Below, in pieces: positions 17,352 to 26,582 of a DNA stretch of 64,000 bases (its first letter is position 1; each line of letters starts with the position of its first letter). The notes under the pieces were generated by a model that worked only from the letters and a program-made list of their open reading frames with translations, was not told the origin of the DNA and searched no databases. Position numbers and translations under genes: made by a program. Source of the DNA: Helicobacter sp. 11S02629-2 (GTDB taxonomy: Bacteria > Campylobacterota > Campylobacteria > Campylobacterales > Helicobacteraceae); the NCBI RefSeq assembly GCF_002272875.1, contig NZ_MLAN01000001.1, positions 124,001 through 188,000 on the forward strand. Direction: 5' to 3'.

Positions 17352-20243
17352 TTGGAAAAAGTAGATGCATTGCATTACATAATGATAAGTGGTGCTAGGG
17401 AAAACAACCTTAAAGACATAAGTTTAAATATACCAAAGAACAAACTAGTAGTGTTTACAGGTCTTAGTGGAAGCGGTAAAAGCACGCTTGCTTTTGATAC
17501 GCTTTATGCTGAAGGGCAAAGGCGTTATATAGAATCGCTTTCAAGCTACGCTAGGCAGTTTTTAGACCGCATAGCAAAGCCTGATGTTGATCAGATAAGT
17601 GGCCTTATGCCAAGTATCGCCATAGATCAAAAAACTACTTCTAAAAACCCAAGAAGTACAGTTGGGACAATAACTGAGATTTATGACTACTTAAGACTGC
17701 TATATGCTAGGGTAGGGGAGCAGCACTGCCATATCTGTGGTAGAAAGATAACTTCTATGAACGCAAGTGATATCATTAATGAGGTATTAAAACTAGAAAA
17801 AGATTCTAAGTTAATAATCTATGCACCCTTAGTAAAAGAAAAAAAGGGGACATTTACTGACAAGCTAGAAGACTTACGCCAAAAAGGCTATATAAGAGTT
17901 AGTATAGATGGCGTTACTACTAGGCTTGATGAAGATATAAGCCTTTCAAAAACTAAAAAGCACACTATAAAAGCAATCATTGATAGAGTAAGCCTAAATG
18001 ATGATAATAAAACTAGGATAGCCCAAGCCATAGAAACAGCCCTAAAGATAGCTTATGGCGAAGTAGAAGTAGAAGTAACTAGTCCTAATGCTAAAGATTC
18101 CAAAGAATCTAGAGACTTAAAAAACCCAGAAGAAAAGCTTATAAATGGCAAGGTTAAAGAAAGCGTAGAAGTAAAAGATTCTAAAAAGCTACTTCACTTT
18201 AGCCAGCATCTTGCCTGCTTTGAGTGTAAAGTAAGTTTTGAAGAGCTAGAGCCTTTAAGCTTTAGCTTTAACTCTCCAAAAGGTGCTTGCCCATCTTGTA
18301 ACGGCTTAGGGATGAACTACGCCCTTGATATTAATAAGATTCTAAATAAAGACCTACCTTTAACAAAAGGTGGCTTAAAGCTAATCTTTGGGTTTAATAA
18401 AAGCTATTACTTGCAGATGTTTTTAGGCTTTTGTAAGGCCTATAAGATAAGCCCAGAAGCTACTTTTAATGAGCTCGATAAGGCTACACAAGATGACTTG
18501 CTATATGGTGGCAGTATTAACATAAAAGTGCTTTGGCATGGAAGGGAAAACGAGATGCCTTGGCGTGGTGTCATAAAGATAGCTTTAGAGATACTAAAAA
18601 ATGAAGCAAGTGAGTATATGAGTGAAAAAACTTGCAAGGTTTGTAATGGCAATAGATTAAAAGCTGAATCTTTAAGTGTAAAAGTAAGCGATAAAACCAT
18701 AGCTGATATTATCAACATGCCAATTGAACAGTGCTATGAGTTCTTTAAAAATGCGGCAAGTTTTGAATACTTGAGCGAAAAACAACATCAAATCATCGAC
18801 CTAGTTTTAAAAGAGATAAAAGAAAGGCTTTTCTTTTTATATGACGTAGGGCTTGGCTATCTTACTTTAAAGCGTGATGCTAAGACTATAAGTGGAGGAG
18901 AAGCACAGCGTATAAGGATAGCTTCACAGATTGGCAGTGGGCTAACTGGAGTTATGTATGTGCTTGATGAGCCTAGCATTGGGCTACATGAAAAAGATAC
19001 TTTAAAGCTTATAAAAACACTTATTAATCTCAAAGAAAAAGGAAATACAGTCATAGTAGTTGAACATGATAAAGAGACGATTTTACATGCTGACTACGTA
19101 GTTGATATCGGGCCGGGTGCTGGAGTAAATGGAGGGGCTATAGTCTTTGCAGGCACTGTAAAAGATATGCTTAAAAGCAACACCTTAAGTGCACAGTATC
19201 TAAATGGCACTAAAAAGATTGACTATCACTTTAATAGAGTGCAAGAAAAGTGGATAGAGATAAGTAATGTAAATATTAATAATATTAAAAACCTAAGTGC
19301 CAAAATCCCACTTTGTAACTTTGTGTGCGTAACTGGAGTTAGTGGTAGTGGTAAAAGTTCTCTAATACTTCACACTCTTTTGCCTGTAGCAAAAGAGCTA
19401 CTTAACCACGCAAGAAAGATAGAAATAGTTAATGGCGTAAGTATAAAAGGACTTGAAGAGCTAGATAAAGTCATCTACTTAGACCAAAGCCCAATTGGCA
19501 GAACGCCAAGAAGTAACCCAGCTACTTACACTGGTCTTATGGATGATATAAGAGTGCTTTTTAGCGAGACTAAAGAAGCAAAGCTTAGAGGCTACTCTGT
19601 AGGACGTTTTAGCTTTAATGTTAAAGGTGGACGCTGTGAAAAGTGTAGTGGCGAAGGCGAGATAAAAATAGAGATGCACTTCTTGCCTGATGTATTAGTA
19701 ACTTGTGATGAGTGTAAGGGAGCAAGGTATAACGCCCAAACGCTAGAGATTCTATATAAGGGTAAAAACATAGCAGAAGTGTTAAACATGAGCGTAGAAG
19801 AAGCATCAGTCTTTTTTGAAAAGATACCAAAGCTTGCAAGTCGCCTTAAAACACTCCAAGATGTAGGCTTAGGCTATATAACCTTAGGGCAAAACGCTTT
19901 AACTTTAAGTGGGGGAGAAGCACAGCGTATAAAGCTAGCTAAAGAGCTAAGTCGTAAAGATACAGGTAAGACACTTTATGTGCTTGATGAACCAACTACT
20001 GGTTTACACTTTGCAGATATAGATAAGCTAGTGCATGTACTTCACCACCTTGTAAGCCTAGGTAACTCTGTCATAGTTATAGAGCATAATCTTGATGTGA
20101 TAAAAAACGCAGACTACATCATAGACATGGGTCCACTTGGGGGTAATAAAGGAGGCCAAGTCATAGCTAAAGGGACACCTTTTGAAGTCGCTAAGATAAA
20201 AGGCAGCTTTACTGGTGAGTTTTTGAAAAAAGAACTTTTGTAA
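17352..20243 (+). CDS. uvrA: Excinuclease ABC subunit A
   Basis: UvrA finds bulky DNA lesions and loads UvrB in nucleotide-excision repair. Two ABC ATPase modules are visible: GLSGSGKST and GVSGSGKSS Walker A loops, LSGGEAQRI-type signatures (TISGGEAQRI, TLSGGEAQRI) and VLDEPSIGLH / VLDEPTTGLH Walker B. Zinc modules: CHICGRK; CFEC...CPSCNG; CEKCSGEGE...CDECKGARY. An extra low-complexity insertion (~residues 250-285, with KDSKES and VKDSKK) lies in the UvrB-binding/insertion region and is coded around AGATTCY words. Start is uncertain: AGGAG is at 17341-17345, so TTG at 17352 fits best, with TTG 17346 and GTG 17349 as alternatives. Confidence 0.95.
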   Translation: MEKVDALHYIMISGARENNLKDISLNIPKNKLVVFTGLSGSGKSTLAFDTLYAEGQRRYIESLSSYARQFLDRIAKPDVDQISGLMPSIAIDQKTTSKNPRSTVGTITEIYDYLRLLYARVGEQHCHICGRKITSMNASDIINEVLKLEKDSKLIIYAPLVKEKKGTFTDKLEDLRQKGYIRVSIDGVTTRLDEDISLSKTKKHTIKAIIDRVSLNDDNKTRIAQAIETALKIAYGEVEVEVTSPNAKDSKESRDLKNPEEKLINGKVKESVEVKDSKKLLHFSQHLACFECKVSFEELEPLSFSFNSPKGACPSCNGLGMNYALDINKILNKDLPLTKGGLKLIFGFNKSYYLQMFLGFCKAYKISPEATFNELDKATQDDLLYGGSINIKVLWHGRENEMPWRGVIKIALEILKNEASEYMSEKTCKVCNGNRLKAESLSVKVSDKTIADIINMPIEQCYEFFKNAASFEYLSEKQHQIIDLVLKEIKERLFFLYDVGLGYLTLKRDAKTISGGEAQRIRIASQIGSGLTGVMYVLDEPSIGLHEKDTLKLIKTLINLKEKGNTVIVVEHDKETILHADYVVDIGPGAGVNGGAIVFAGTVKDMLKSNTLSAQYLNGTKKIDYHFNRVQEKWIEISNVNINNIKNLSAKIPLCNFVCVTGVSGSGKSSLILHTLLPVAKELLNHARKIEIVNGVSIKGLEELDKVIYLDQSPIGRTPRSNPATYTGLMDDIRVLFSETKEAKLRGYSVGRFSFNVKGGRCEKCSGEGEIKIEMHFLPDVLVTCDECKGARYNAQTLEILYKGKNIAEVLNMSVEEASVFFEKIPKLASRLKTLQDVGLGYITLGQNALTLSGGEAQRIKLAKELSRKDTGKTLYVLDEPTTGLHFADIDKLVHVLHHLVSLGNSVIVIEHNLDVIKNADYIIDMGPLGGNKGGQVIAKGTPFEVAKIKGSFTGEFLKKELL

Positions 20244-20269
20244 GATATGAAGGGTAGGGCACAGTCAAA

Positions 20270-21466
20270 GTGGATACAGTAGGCATATTTATAGAATCTA
20301 TCCACTCTCAAAAGGCTTATACCTATATCTTTGTAGTTATAGCTTGTATAGTTTTAGCTTATATATCATTTTTTATAACTAGGCGCTATCTTGTAAAGTA
20401 TGTGTCTTTGTTTGCCAAGAAAAAGCTTCCTTTTTGGGATGAGGAGTTTGAAAAGATAGGCTTTTTAAATAGGCTTAGCTACCTAGTCCCAGTAGTAGTT
20501 ATAAACTACTTTTTGCAGTTTTTCCCTGACCAAGTTACCTTTCAGCTTACAAAACTTTTACTTTTTGTAACATTAGTACTTGCGATATTTATAGTTAATA
20601 CCTTCTTAGATGTGCTTTTACATATCTATAACAACTTAAGTATCGCTAAGCTTCACCCCATCAAAGGCTATATACAAGTAGCTAAGATTCTAGTTGTCAT
20701 AGTTTGTCTTATCACTGCGGTTTCTTTCCTTGTAGGTGTCTCACCAGTTGGAATCCTAACTGGCATGGGTGCTCTTAGTGCAGTCTTGCTTTTAATCTTT
20801 AAAGACACCATCCTTTCTTTTGTAGCTAGCCTTCAAATAAATGCACATGATATCTTTAAAGTAGGGGACTGGATAGAGATAAAAAGTCTTGGTGTTGATG
20901 GAGATGTTATAGATATATCCTTGCATACTGTTAAAGTAAGAAACTGGGATAGGACTATAGTTAGCGTGCCAACTCATAAGCTTTTAGAAGTGGGTGTTAA
21001 AAACTGGCGAGGTATGCGTGATAGTGGTGGTAGGCGTATAAAAAGGCATCTAAATATAGACTTTAACTCCATAAGATTTTTCACAGTTGATGAGTTAAAA
21101 GCACTTCAGCGTATAAAGCTTTTAAAAGACTACTTTCTTTCTAAAAAAGAAATTATAGAAAAGCAAAGCCCTGATGATATAGATTCCATAAACAATAGAC
21201 AGCTTACAAACATAGGCACTTTTAGAATCTACATAAGAGAGTATCTAAAAAGCCTAGATACCGTGCATAAAGAGGGGTTTAGCTTTATGGTAAGGCAGCT
21301 TCAGCCAACAGAGACTGGGCTTCCTATAGAGATTTACTGCTTTACTACTGATGTTAGATGGCCTATCTATGAAGAGATACAAGCTGATATCTTTGATCAT
21401 CTTATAGCAGTTAGTTCAAAGTTTCATCTTAGGATCTTTCAAAACATAAGTGGCACTTTAAAGTAG
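20270..21466 (+). CDS. MscS-family mechanosensitive channel (YbdG-like)
   Basis: A 398-residue protein with about five N-terminal membrane helices (residues ~15-170), the pore-lining MscS helix (GILTGMGALSAVLLLIFKD) and the cytoplasmic beta domain (VGDWIEI...VRNWDRTIVSVPTHKLLE...NWRGM). The W-rich NW(D/R) motifs and the long C-terminal domain are like E. coli YbdG, a minor conductance channel that protects against mild hypo-osmotic shock. The start is GTG, 26 nt after uvrA, with a weak AGGG site. The stop codon lies inside the terminator stem. Confidence 0.85.
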   Translation: MDTVGIFIESIHSQKAYTYIFVVIACIVLAYISFFITRRYLVKYVSLFAKKKLPFWDEEFEKIGFLNRLSYLVPVVVINYFLQFFPDQVTFQLTKLLLFVTLVLAIFIVNTFLDVLLHIYNNLSIAKLHPIKGYIQVAKILVVIVCLITAVSFLVGVSPVGILTGMGALSAVLLLIFKDTILSFVASLQINAHDIFKVGDWIEIKSLGVDGDVIDISLHTVKVRNWDRTIVSVPTHKLLEVGVKNWRGMRDSGGRRIKRHLNIDFNSIRFFTVDELKALQRIKLLKDYFLSKKEIIEKQSPDDIDSINNRQLTNIGTFRIYIREYLKSLDTVHKEGFSFMVRQLQPTETGLPIEIYCFTTDVRWPIYEEIQADIFDHLIAVSSKFHLRIFQNISGTLK

Positions 21467-21484
21467 TGCCTAGAGAGTTTTTTT
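21452..21484 (+). terminator. Intrinsic terminator overlapping the mscS stop codon
   Basis: GGCACT (21452-21457) pairs with AGTGCC (21465-21470) across a 7-nt loop, then a short spacer and T7 (21478-21484). The TAG stop (21464-21466) is in the hairpin, so translating ribosomes would hinder folding until release. Confidence 0.65.
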
Positions 21485-21551
21485 GATAGAATATAAGCCT
21501 ACTTCTAAGCACGCTTGCTTAAAAAGACAATCAAAAAGGACTTGTACTAGT

Positions 21552-22739
21552 ATGGAGAAAATTTTAGATATCGTAGATGTTGTCGCTTATGAAAAAGGGC
21601 TTTCACCTACTTTAGTTACCGAAGCTATCAAAGCTTGCATGATAAAGATGGCAAAAGAAGAGTTAGGTGAAGATGCTAACTTTAGGGTTGTAGAAGATAA
21701 AAATGAAAGAGACTTAAGACTAGTACAGCAGATGAGTGTTTGCAAAGATAGTGACTTTAGCGAAGACTTAAAAGCTACTCATATACCACTAAGTCTAGCC
21801 AAAGATGTAGCAGAAGATATAAAAGAGCATGACACCTTAGAATATGATATCAACGTAGATATCATGGGTAGGGGGGCGATAAATAAGATCTATAGAGATA
21901 TAGAGTTTCAACTCCAAAGTCTCATAGAAAACCAAATCCTAGAAAAGTTTAAAACTAATATCAACAAGATTATCTCAGGGCGTGTTCTTTACGTAGATGC
22001 TAAGCAAAACACCTATGTAGAAATCGATGAGATGAGGGCAGTCTTACCTCTTAAAAACCGTATAAAAGGTGAGCACTTTAAAAAAGGTGACATGGTAAAA
22101 GCTATACTAAAGTATGTAAATATCAATAAAAACGGGATAAGTCTAGAGTTAAGCCGCACTACTCCAAAGTTCTTAGAAGAACTCCTAGCCCTTGAAGTTC
22201 CAGAGATAAAAGATGGCGATGTAGTAATTTATAAAAGCGCAAGACTTCCGGGTGATAAAGCAAAAGTTGCCCTTTACTCTAATAATCCTAGGATTGACCC
22301 TATAGGCTCTACTGTAGGCTCAAAAGGCGTGCGTATAAATGCAGTAAGCCGTGAGTTAAACGGCGAAGTTATAGACTGTATAGAGTACTCTAGCGTAAGT
22401 GATATCTTTATAGCAAAAGCCTTAAGTCCAGCCCAGATAGTATCAATAAAGACTGAGAAGCCTAAAGAAGTAGTTACTGAAGTGATAGAAGAGGGAATGG
22501 AAGGCAAGACTGAAATAGAAGCTAGTGAAGTAGTAAGTGAGCGTCCTCAAGCCTTTGTTAGCATCTTAAAGTCTCAAAAATCAAAGGCCATAGGGAAAAA
22601 TGGAGTAAATATAAGACTAGCTAGTATGATAACAGGCTATGACATAGTCTTAAATGAGCTTGAAACCATAGAAGAACAAAAGGCTGAGAAAAAACTAGGG
22701 CTTGAAGTCTTAGAATCTTTATTTAAAAAAGATAGCTAG
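21552..22739 (+). CDS. nusA: Transcription termination/antitermination factor
   Basis: NusA binds RNA polymerase and modulates pausing, termination and antitermination. In order: the N-terminal polymerase-binding domain (MEKILDIVDVVAYEKGL...), S1 domain (ISGRVLYVDAKQNTYVEID), and two KH domains (RIDPIGSTVGSKGVRI and KSKAIGKNGVNIRLAS, each with a GxxG loop). At 395 residues it lacks the C-terminal acidic repeats of E. coli NusA, as is usual in this phylum. The frame opens 69 nt earlier, but family alignment and AAGGA upstream favour this ATG. uup begins on the base after the stop, so translation is coupled. Confidence 0.93.
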   Translation: MEKILDIVDVVAYEKGLSPTLVTEAIKACMIKMAKEELGEDANFRVVEDKNERDLRLVQQMSVCKDSDFSEDLKATHIPLSLAKDVAEDIKEHDTLEYDINVDIMGRGAINKIYRDIEFQLQSLIENQILEKFKTNINKIISGRVLYVDAKQNTYVEIDEMRAVLPLKNRIKGEHFKKGDMVKAILKYVNINKNGISLELSRTTPKFLEELLALEVPEIKDGDVVIYKSARLPGDKAKVALYSNNPRIDPIGSTVGSKGVRINAVSRELNGEVIDCIEYSSVSDIFIAKALSPAQIVSIKTEKPKEVVTEVIEEGMEGKTEIEASEVVSERPQAFVSILKSQKSKAIGKNGVNIRLASMITGYDIVLNELETIEEQKAEKKLGLEVLESLFKKDS

Positions 22740-24692
22740 TTGCTACTAAGTTTACAATTAGCCAGCAAGCGTTTTGGCTTAAAGAATATATTTGAAAAAG
22801 TAAGCCTTACTCTAAACGAAGAAGAACGCGCCTTTTTGATAGGTAAAAATGGCAGCGGTAAAAGCACACTTTTAAAAGTACTAAATGGCGAGTTAGAACT
22901 AGATAGTGGCAAGCGTATACTTAGACAAGGCCTTGATATATTAATGCTTAGTCAAGAAAACTACTTTAAGCCAGATAAAAGCGTTAGTGACGTGCTAAAA
23001 GATTCTATGCAAGAGCTTGTCCTTGCCCATACAAGACTTAGTGAGATAAGTAAAGATTCTAACTTCCATAACGACAAGACTTTAAGTGAAGAATATAACC
23101 GTATACATAACCTCTTAGATAGGCAAGATGCATGGGACTTAGAAGTTAAAGTGAGTGAACTTATAAGGCACTTTAAACTTGAAAGCTTAAAAGACAGGCT
23201 TGCTATAAGTCTTAGTGGAGGGGAGCAAAAGCGTGTAAGCCTAGCTTGTGTGCTTTTAAAGGGGGCGGATTTATTAATCTTAGATGAGCCAACTAACCAC
23301 CTTGATGTAGAGATGCTTTCTTTTTTGGAATCTATGCTTGTGCGTTTAAAGTGTGCCATGCTAGTTATAAGCCATGATAGATACTTTATAGATAAAGTCG
23401 CAACCAATATCATAGAGCTTGATAATGCAAAACTTACTTCTTTTAAAGGCAACTATGAAGACTATTTACATGCAAAGCAAAACATGCTTGATAATCTCAA
23501 CAAAGAACATTTAGCCTTAAAAAAGATTCTAAAAAGTGAAGAAGAGTGGCTGCGTGCTGGTGTAAAAGCAAGACTTAAAAGAAATGAGGGCAGAAAGCAA
23601 AGGGTCTTAGAGCTAAGAGATAAGGTTAAAAAGATGCCAAGTCTTGCTAAAAATATGATGCTTAGCCTTGAATCTAATGTAGCACCTTCTCCAAAAAATA
23701 GTAAAAAGATGCTTTTTGAGCTAGATAAAGTAAACCTAAAAGTAGGGGAGAGAACTCTAATACAAGATCTTAGCTTGCGTATAACTCAAGGTCAAAGACT
23801 AGGTATAGTAGGGCGTAATGGCAGTGGGAAAACCACTCTTTTAAGACTGCTAGTTGAAGGCAAAGATATAGAGGGCAATAAGGTCAAGGGGCTAAAGGTA
23901 GGCGACTTTAAGATAGGCTACTATGAGCAGCATAAAAATGCTTTGAATCTAAAAAAGACCATCTTAGAAACCTTTTGTCCTAATGGTGGTGATAGGGTGC
24001 AAGTTAATGGCAAAGATATGCACGTTTATGGCTACTTAAAAAGCTTTCTTTTTGATAAAGACTTACTAACTCAAAGCCTTGATACACTAAGTGGAGGCGA
24101 AAAAACTAGAGTAGCTTTAGCCTTGCTTTTAGCCCAAGACTATGACTGTCTAATCTTAGATGAACCAACTAATGACCTTGATATCGCAACTATCAATATT
24201 TTGGAGCGTTTTTTAAGTGAGCTAAGCTGTGCTTTAATCTTTGTAAGCCACGATAGATACTTCAATGATAAGCTTGCTGAAAGGCTTTTAGTACTAGAAG
24301 AAGATGGCCACTTTATAACCACTGCAAGCTATACTGAAGTACTAGAGCATAAGCATATGATCCTAGAAGCCAAGGCTTTAGAATCTAAACTAGTGGAATC
24401 TAAGCCAATAGATTCTAAAACTTTAGAGGCAAAAGAGATGTCTAGCAAGCCTAGTCAAGAGCTACCTAAAAAAACTAAGCTTAGCTATAAGATAGCACTA
24501 GAGTATGAAAAACTACCTAGCGAGATAGAAGAGTTAGAGCTTTTTGTAAAAGAGCTTGAAAGAAGGCTTAGTACACCTAAGGAGTATGAAAAGTATGGTA
24601 TAGATGCTTTAAGCAAGGAACTAGCACATAATAAAGAGCTTTTAGATTCTAAGTTAACACGCTACTTTGAGATAGAAGAGATGATGAGATAG
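22740..24692 (+). CDS. uup: ABC-F ATPase, Uup type
   Basis: A soluble ABC-F protein with two ATPase cassettes joined by a charged linker: Walker A IGKNGSGKST and VGRNGSGKTT; signatures LSGGEQKRV and LSGGEKTRV; Walker B LLILDEPTNHLD and CLILDEPTNDLD. The C-terminal coiled-coil DNA-binding-like domain (EKLPSEIEEL...EIEEMM) identifies Uup rather than EttA; Uup is linked to ribosome quality control and transposon excision. Between cassette 2 and the coil lies a low-complexity stretch with ESK/DSK repeats (residues ~545-580) coded by repeated AGATTCT/GGAATCT words. Starts with TTG directly after the nusA stop. Confidence 0.93.
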   Translation: MLLSLQLASKRFGLKNIFEKVSLTLNEEERAFLIGKNGSGKSTLLKVLNGELELDSGKRILRQGLDILMLSQENYFKPDKSVSDVLKDSMQELVLAHTRLSEISKDSNFHNDKTLSEEYNRIHNLLDRQDAWDLEVKVSELIRHFKLESLKDRLAISLSGGEQKRVSLACVLLKGADLLILDEPTNHLDVEMLSFLESMLVRLKCAMLVISHDRYFIDKVATNIIELDNAKLTSFKGNYEDYLHAKQNMLDNLNKEHLALKKILKSEEEWLRAGVKARLKRNEGRKQRVLELRDKVKKMPSLAKNMMLSLESNVAPSPKNSKKMLFELDKVNLKVGERTLIQDLSLRITQGQRLGIVGRNGSGKTTLLRLLVEGKDIEGNKVKGLKVGDFKIGYYEQHKNALNLKKTILETFCPNGGDRVQVNGKDMHVYGYLKSFLFDKDLLTQSLDTLSGGEKTRVALALLLAQDYDCLILDEPTNDLDIATINILERFLSELSCALIFVSHDRYFNDKLAERLLVLEEDGHFITTASYTEVLEHKHMILEAKALESKLVESKPIDSKTLEAKEMSSKPSQELPKKTKLSYKIALEYEKLPSEIEELELFVKELERRLSTPKEYEKYGIDALSKELAHNKELLDSKLTRYFEIEEMMR

Positions 24693-24715
24693 CTAAGCTT
24701 GCTTTAAATTTATAG

Positions 24716-25498
24716 CTAGTTTGCTATATATCTAAGTGCTAACTTTAAGTACTCACTTAAGATATCCCCTAGCTTATAGCCACCATCAAGCTCTGCTTTA
24801 TGCCCAGCATTTTTTACTAAAAAACTAAAGTAGCCCTTTAAAGTCTCTTTGCTTTCTTTTCTCTTGTCTGTTGTCATGTTAAGAAAAGTATCTATGTCTT
24901 TTTCTTCTTTTGGGCTTAAGTTATCCCAGTTTACAAAAAACTCAAATCCATCTAAGTCAACGTATACTTTTCTATTTTCATTTTCTATAACCCTTAATTT
25001 CTCTATACTTCCATGCTGTCTAGTTTTAAAAAACTCTGGATTAAAGTAGTATAACTTGCCATTAGTGTCATAGTTCATAGTACTTTCATAGCTATTAAAG
25101 TAGTCATAAAATTCATTGGCTGTTTTATTAAAAATATTTGTGATATTTTGTATCTTAAAGCCTTGTAGTCTAGGGCCTAGCCCCCTGCGACTTAACTCTA
25201 TATAGTTTTTTACAAACTCGCGCCATAAGTCAGAAAAAAAATCTTTTTCTATCTCTTCTAAGTGTGCTTTAGCACTCCTTTTAATGCCTTTTTCTTTATC
25301 TTGCAAGCTTAGCACAACGCTTGCAGCAAGGAAGGAAAAATCAAGCTTTGCAAAAACAGGACTAGAGATATAATCAAAGTCAACTAATAATAAAAGTGGA
25401 TTGCAAGGTTTATCATGCAAGATATCAGCTGCGATGGCTTTTGTGCGTTCTACATAGCTATGTGGATAATTAAACTCTTGTGTGTGAAACTCCTTCAT
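24716..25498 (-). CDS. Uncharacterised 260-residue protein
   Basis: I do not recognise a family. No signal peptide or membrane segment is apparent. The protein is mixed alpha/beta, rich in Phe/Tyr/Lys and Asp, with a DFDYISSPVFAKLDFSF segment near residue 40, a central FNKTANEFYDYFNSYES helix, and a KVYVDLDGFEFFVNW strand pair around residue 190. An acidic-basic segment (DKRKESKETLKGYFSF) precedes the C terminus. Codon use resembles the neighbours. The start has AAGGAG-type sequence (AAAAAAGGAGTCTG) just upstream. It is convergent with uup and monocistronic. Confidence 0.75.
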   Translation of the reverse strand: MKEFHTQEFNYPHSYVERTKAIAADILHDKPCNPLLLLVDFDYISSPVFAKLDFSFLAASVVLSLQDKEKGIKRSAKAHLEEIEKDFFSDLWREFVKNYIELSRRGLGPRLQGFKIQNITNIFNKTANEFYDYFNSYESTMNYDTNGKLYYFNPEFFKTRQHGSIEKLRVIENENRKVYVDLDGFEFFVNWDNLSPKEEKDIDTFLNMTTDKRKESKETLKGYFSFLVKNAGHKAELDGGYKLGDILSEYLKLALRYIAN

Positions 25499-25643
25499 AT
25501 CAGACTCCTTTTTTAAAGTCTTTTAACTGCTTTTTAAGTAGTTGCTTGTTAGCTATTTTATCCAATCTATAAAGAGGTCTATATAAGCAAGCTAAAAGTT
25601 TTATGCTTATATCTAAATATATGACTAGTAATCTTCTTATCAC

Positions 25644-25728
25644 AAAGCACTCCATTTAGCTCAGACACGGGCAGCAACTGAGCTTGGGGATTGATATATA
25701 ATTTCCCCACCTTGTTTTAGCTTGCTTT
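25644..25728. ncRNA. Possible structured RNA (three-way-junction fold), strand unclear
   Basis: Within a 460-bp gene-free stretch, three helices nest: outer AAAGCA (25644-25649) with TGCTTT (25723-25728); AGCTCAG (25658-25664) with CTGAGCT (25678-25684); and TGGGGA (25685-25690) with TCCCCA (25704-25709). The fold is symmetric for both strands. A TATAAA-like box on the minus strand near 25738 could drive it. It matches no riboswitch or housekeeping RNA that I know. Stems are short, so chance remains possible. Confidence 0.3.
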
Positions 25729-25961
25729 CTATGTTTATAGTACATATTAATTGTAAATGTATAAAACCTTTGTTTTCAACACATTTTATTTTTAACCCCC
25801 TATACCCCTCTCTAGAGATTTTGGCTTTGAATTTAGTGTTTTATGTGAAATTTTAAACCTAGTGCTTATTTTAAAATCTATTTTTAAACTTATATTTTTT
25901 ATAATAGATTTCATTCAATACAGATTCACATTAATACATCTTAGACTTAAGAGGATGCTTT
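25729..25961. other. AT-rich spacer upstream of the NimA-like gene
   Basis: No coding sequence is seen. A C-rich patch (ACCCCCTATACCCCTCTC, 25795-25812) interrupts otherwise AT-rich DNA. The last 60 bases hold likely promoter sequence (TATAATAG near 25910) and AAGAGG before the ATG at 25962. Confidence 0.4.
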
Positions 25962-26468
25962 ATGAGACGGAAAGATAGAGAGATAACTAACTTTAAAGAT
26001 ATGTTTGAAATTTTAAAGCTTTGTAATGTCATAAGACTTGGGCTTATAAATAATGATGGCTTAGCTTACATCTTGCCTCTAAGTTTTGGGTATACAGAAG
26101 TTGACTGCCATATCAATCTTTACTTCCACAGCAGCACTGAAGGCAAAAAGATAGAGCTTATCAAAAAGCAAGAACTTGTAAGCTTTGAGATGGATAGAAA
26201 ACATAGTCTTATAGCTGGAAAGCTTGCGTGCGACTACTCTTTTGCCTATCAAAGCATCATGGGAAAAGGAAAGCTTTGCATAGTTGAAGACGAAGAAGAA
26301 AGACTATTAGGGCTAAAAGCACTCATGTCTCACTATACTTTAGATTCTAAAGATAGCCCTAAAGATGCCCATGAGTGGGAGTTCAAAGAGGCCTCACTTG
26401 CAAAAGTTGTAGTTATCAAACTTAGCATTACTTCATGGAGTTGTAAGGAGCATTTAAAAGGGATGTAA
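25962..26468 (+). CDS. Pyridoxamine 5'-phosphate oxidase-fold flavoprotein (NimA-like)
   Basis: A 168-residue FMN-binding split-barrel protein of the NimA/PNPOx-like group. Visible family features: the MRRKDREI start and helix, VIRLGLINNDGLAYILPLSFGY (split here as VIRLGLINNDG and AYILPLSFGY), LYFHSSTEGKKIELI, VSFEMD, and the Y-S-I-MGKGKLCIVED strand. Related Nim proteins reduce 5-nitroimidazoles, but most members are uncharacterised, so a resistance role should not be assumed. RBS AAGAGG precedes the ATG. Monocistronic. Confidence 0.82.
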   Translation: MRRKDREITNFKDMFEILKLCNVIRLGLINNDGLAYILPLSFGYTEVDCHINLYFHSSTEGKKIELIKKQELVSFEMDRKHSLIAGKLACDYSFAYQSIMGKGKLCIVEDEEERLLGLKALMSHYTLDSKDSPKDAHEWEFKEASLAKVVVIKLSITSWSCKEHLKGM

Positions 26469-26582
26469 AGGCTTTGTGCTTAGAGATTTTTAAGCTTTTG
26501 CTTAGTCTTGCTTATAGCTTTTAAGATTCCAAAAAGACTAGGCTGGTTAAATATTTCAAATGCCTCTCATATTATAAAAATA

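Noticed and set aside
25650-25690. TAGCTCAG resembling a tRNA D-arm
   Set aside because: No acceptor stem, T-arm (GGTTCGA-type) or CCA end nearby; it belongs to a simple hairpin.
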